A stretch of 36,689 nt of DNA from Gammaproteobacteria bacterium (lineage in GTDB: Bacteria; Pseudomonadota; Gammaproteobacteria; Pseudomonadales; Litorivicinaceae), in contig PBZM01000044.1 in assembly GCA_002731015.1 (NCBI GenBank), positions 1-36,689 of the forward strand, given 5' to 3'. Positions 36,497-36,689 of the stretch are shown here, piece after piece. Every line of letters begins with the position of its first letter. The stretch's first letter is position 1. The notes beneath the pieces were generated by a model. That model worked only from the letters and a program-made list of their open reading frames with translations. It ran no database searches and was not told the origin of the DNA. Both the position numbers and the translations under genes were made by a program.

Positions 36497-36689
36497 TTAG
36501 GTTAGAACATCGGCCGTGGACGATATTTTTTGCTCTTCTTGAGGTTGATCCGTAGTCTCCAACAGATAATCTTCTTTTAAGCCAAGCAGATCATCAGACG
36601 TCTCGTAACCTAGTTTTGCATACAAATGATCAATAGTTTCTTGGATCGACTGAACCGCGCTCTCATCTTTCGGATTGTCTGCAAGCACG
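36497..36689 (-). CDS. C-terminal part of an unrecognised protein (partial)
   Basis: A minus-strand frame is open from the window edge to a stop at 36497, giving 63 residues. The peptide is acidic and probably helical (SAVQSIQETIDHLYAKLGYETSDDLLGLKE), with a Gln/Glu/Thr-rich tail ending in STADVLT. No domain is recognised. The start lies outside the window. It converges with the ammonium transporter gene; 149 bases separate their ends and hold the hairpins described there. Confidence 0.55.
   Translation of the reverse strand, partial: VLADNPKDESAVQSIQETIDHLYAKLGYETSDDLLGLKEDYLLETTDQPQEEQKISSTADVLT

Overview
The window looks like a chromosomal segment of a free-living gammaproteobacterium, probably a marine one. 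The evidence is the set of conserved gene orders: yajC-secD-secF beside queA-tgt, lptF-lptG divergent from pepA-holC-valS, a Pseudomonas-type nrdA with two ATP-cones followed by nrdB, and envelope genes for LPS. This is inferred from gene content; no 16S gene is present. I see no prophage, insertion sequence, CRISPR array or plasmid signature.

Region 1 (1-9979) is a surface-polysaccharide locus. On the minus strand lie legB (UDP-sugar 4,6-dehydratase), the start of a probable aminotransferase at the window edge, tviB (UDP-GlcNAc 6-dehydrogenase), a WaaL/Wzy-type O-antigen ligase or polymerase, a UDP-glucuronate decarboxylase homologue and a family-25 glycosyltransferase. On the plus strand lie a DxD protein, two GT-A glycosyltransferases, a GT-B glycosyltransferase and a small secreted protein. 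Several of these are joined by 4-base or slightly longer overlaps. A fragment of an ABC exporter ATPase survives between legB and tviB.

Region 2 (9978-21126) is envelope housekeeping: a bidirectional terminator, a small porin, secF-secD-yajC, tgt-queA, tRNA-Leu(CAA), a WaaE-like core glycosyltransferase, a Bax-type glucosaminidase, an RDD membrane protein and lptG-lptF (LPS export permease).

Region 3 (21171-30284) is the pepA-holC-valS operon, then nrdA-nrdB. The nrd promoter has two perfect DnaA boxes and two tandem NrdR-like boxes spaced as NrdR requires, which suggests control by both DnaA and NrdR.

Region 4 (30361-36689) holds a PfkB sugar kinase, a glyoxalase-fold protein, a GNAT acetyltransferase, pyruvate kinase, an ammonium transporter and the end of an unrecognised gene. 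Between the kinase and the glyoxalase, on the minus strand, lies the most interesting element: a consensus extended -10 promoter followed by a compact series of hairpins with five GGA motifs in loops or single-stranded segments. This is the architecture of a CsrA/RsmA-sequestering small RNA (RsmY/RsmZ/CsrB type). The ammonium transporter has a -24/-12 (sigma-54) promoter candidate and NtrC-like palindromes, and pyk has a good sigma-70 promoter overlapped by a perfect inverted repeat.
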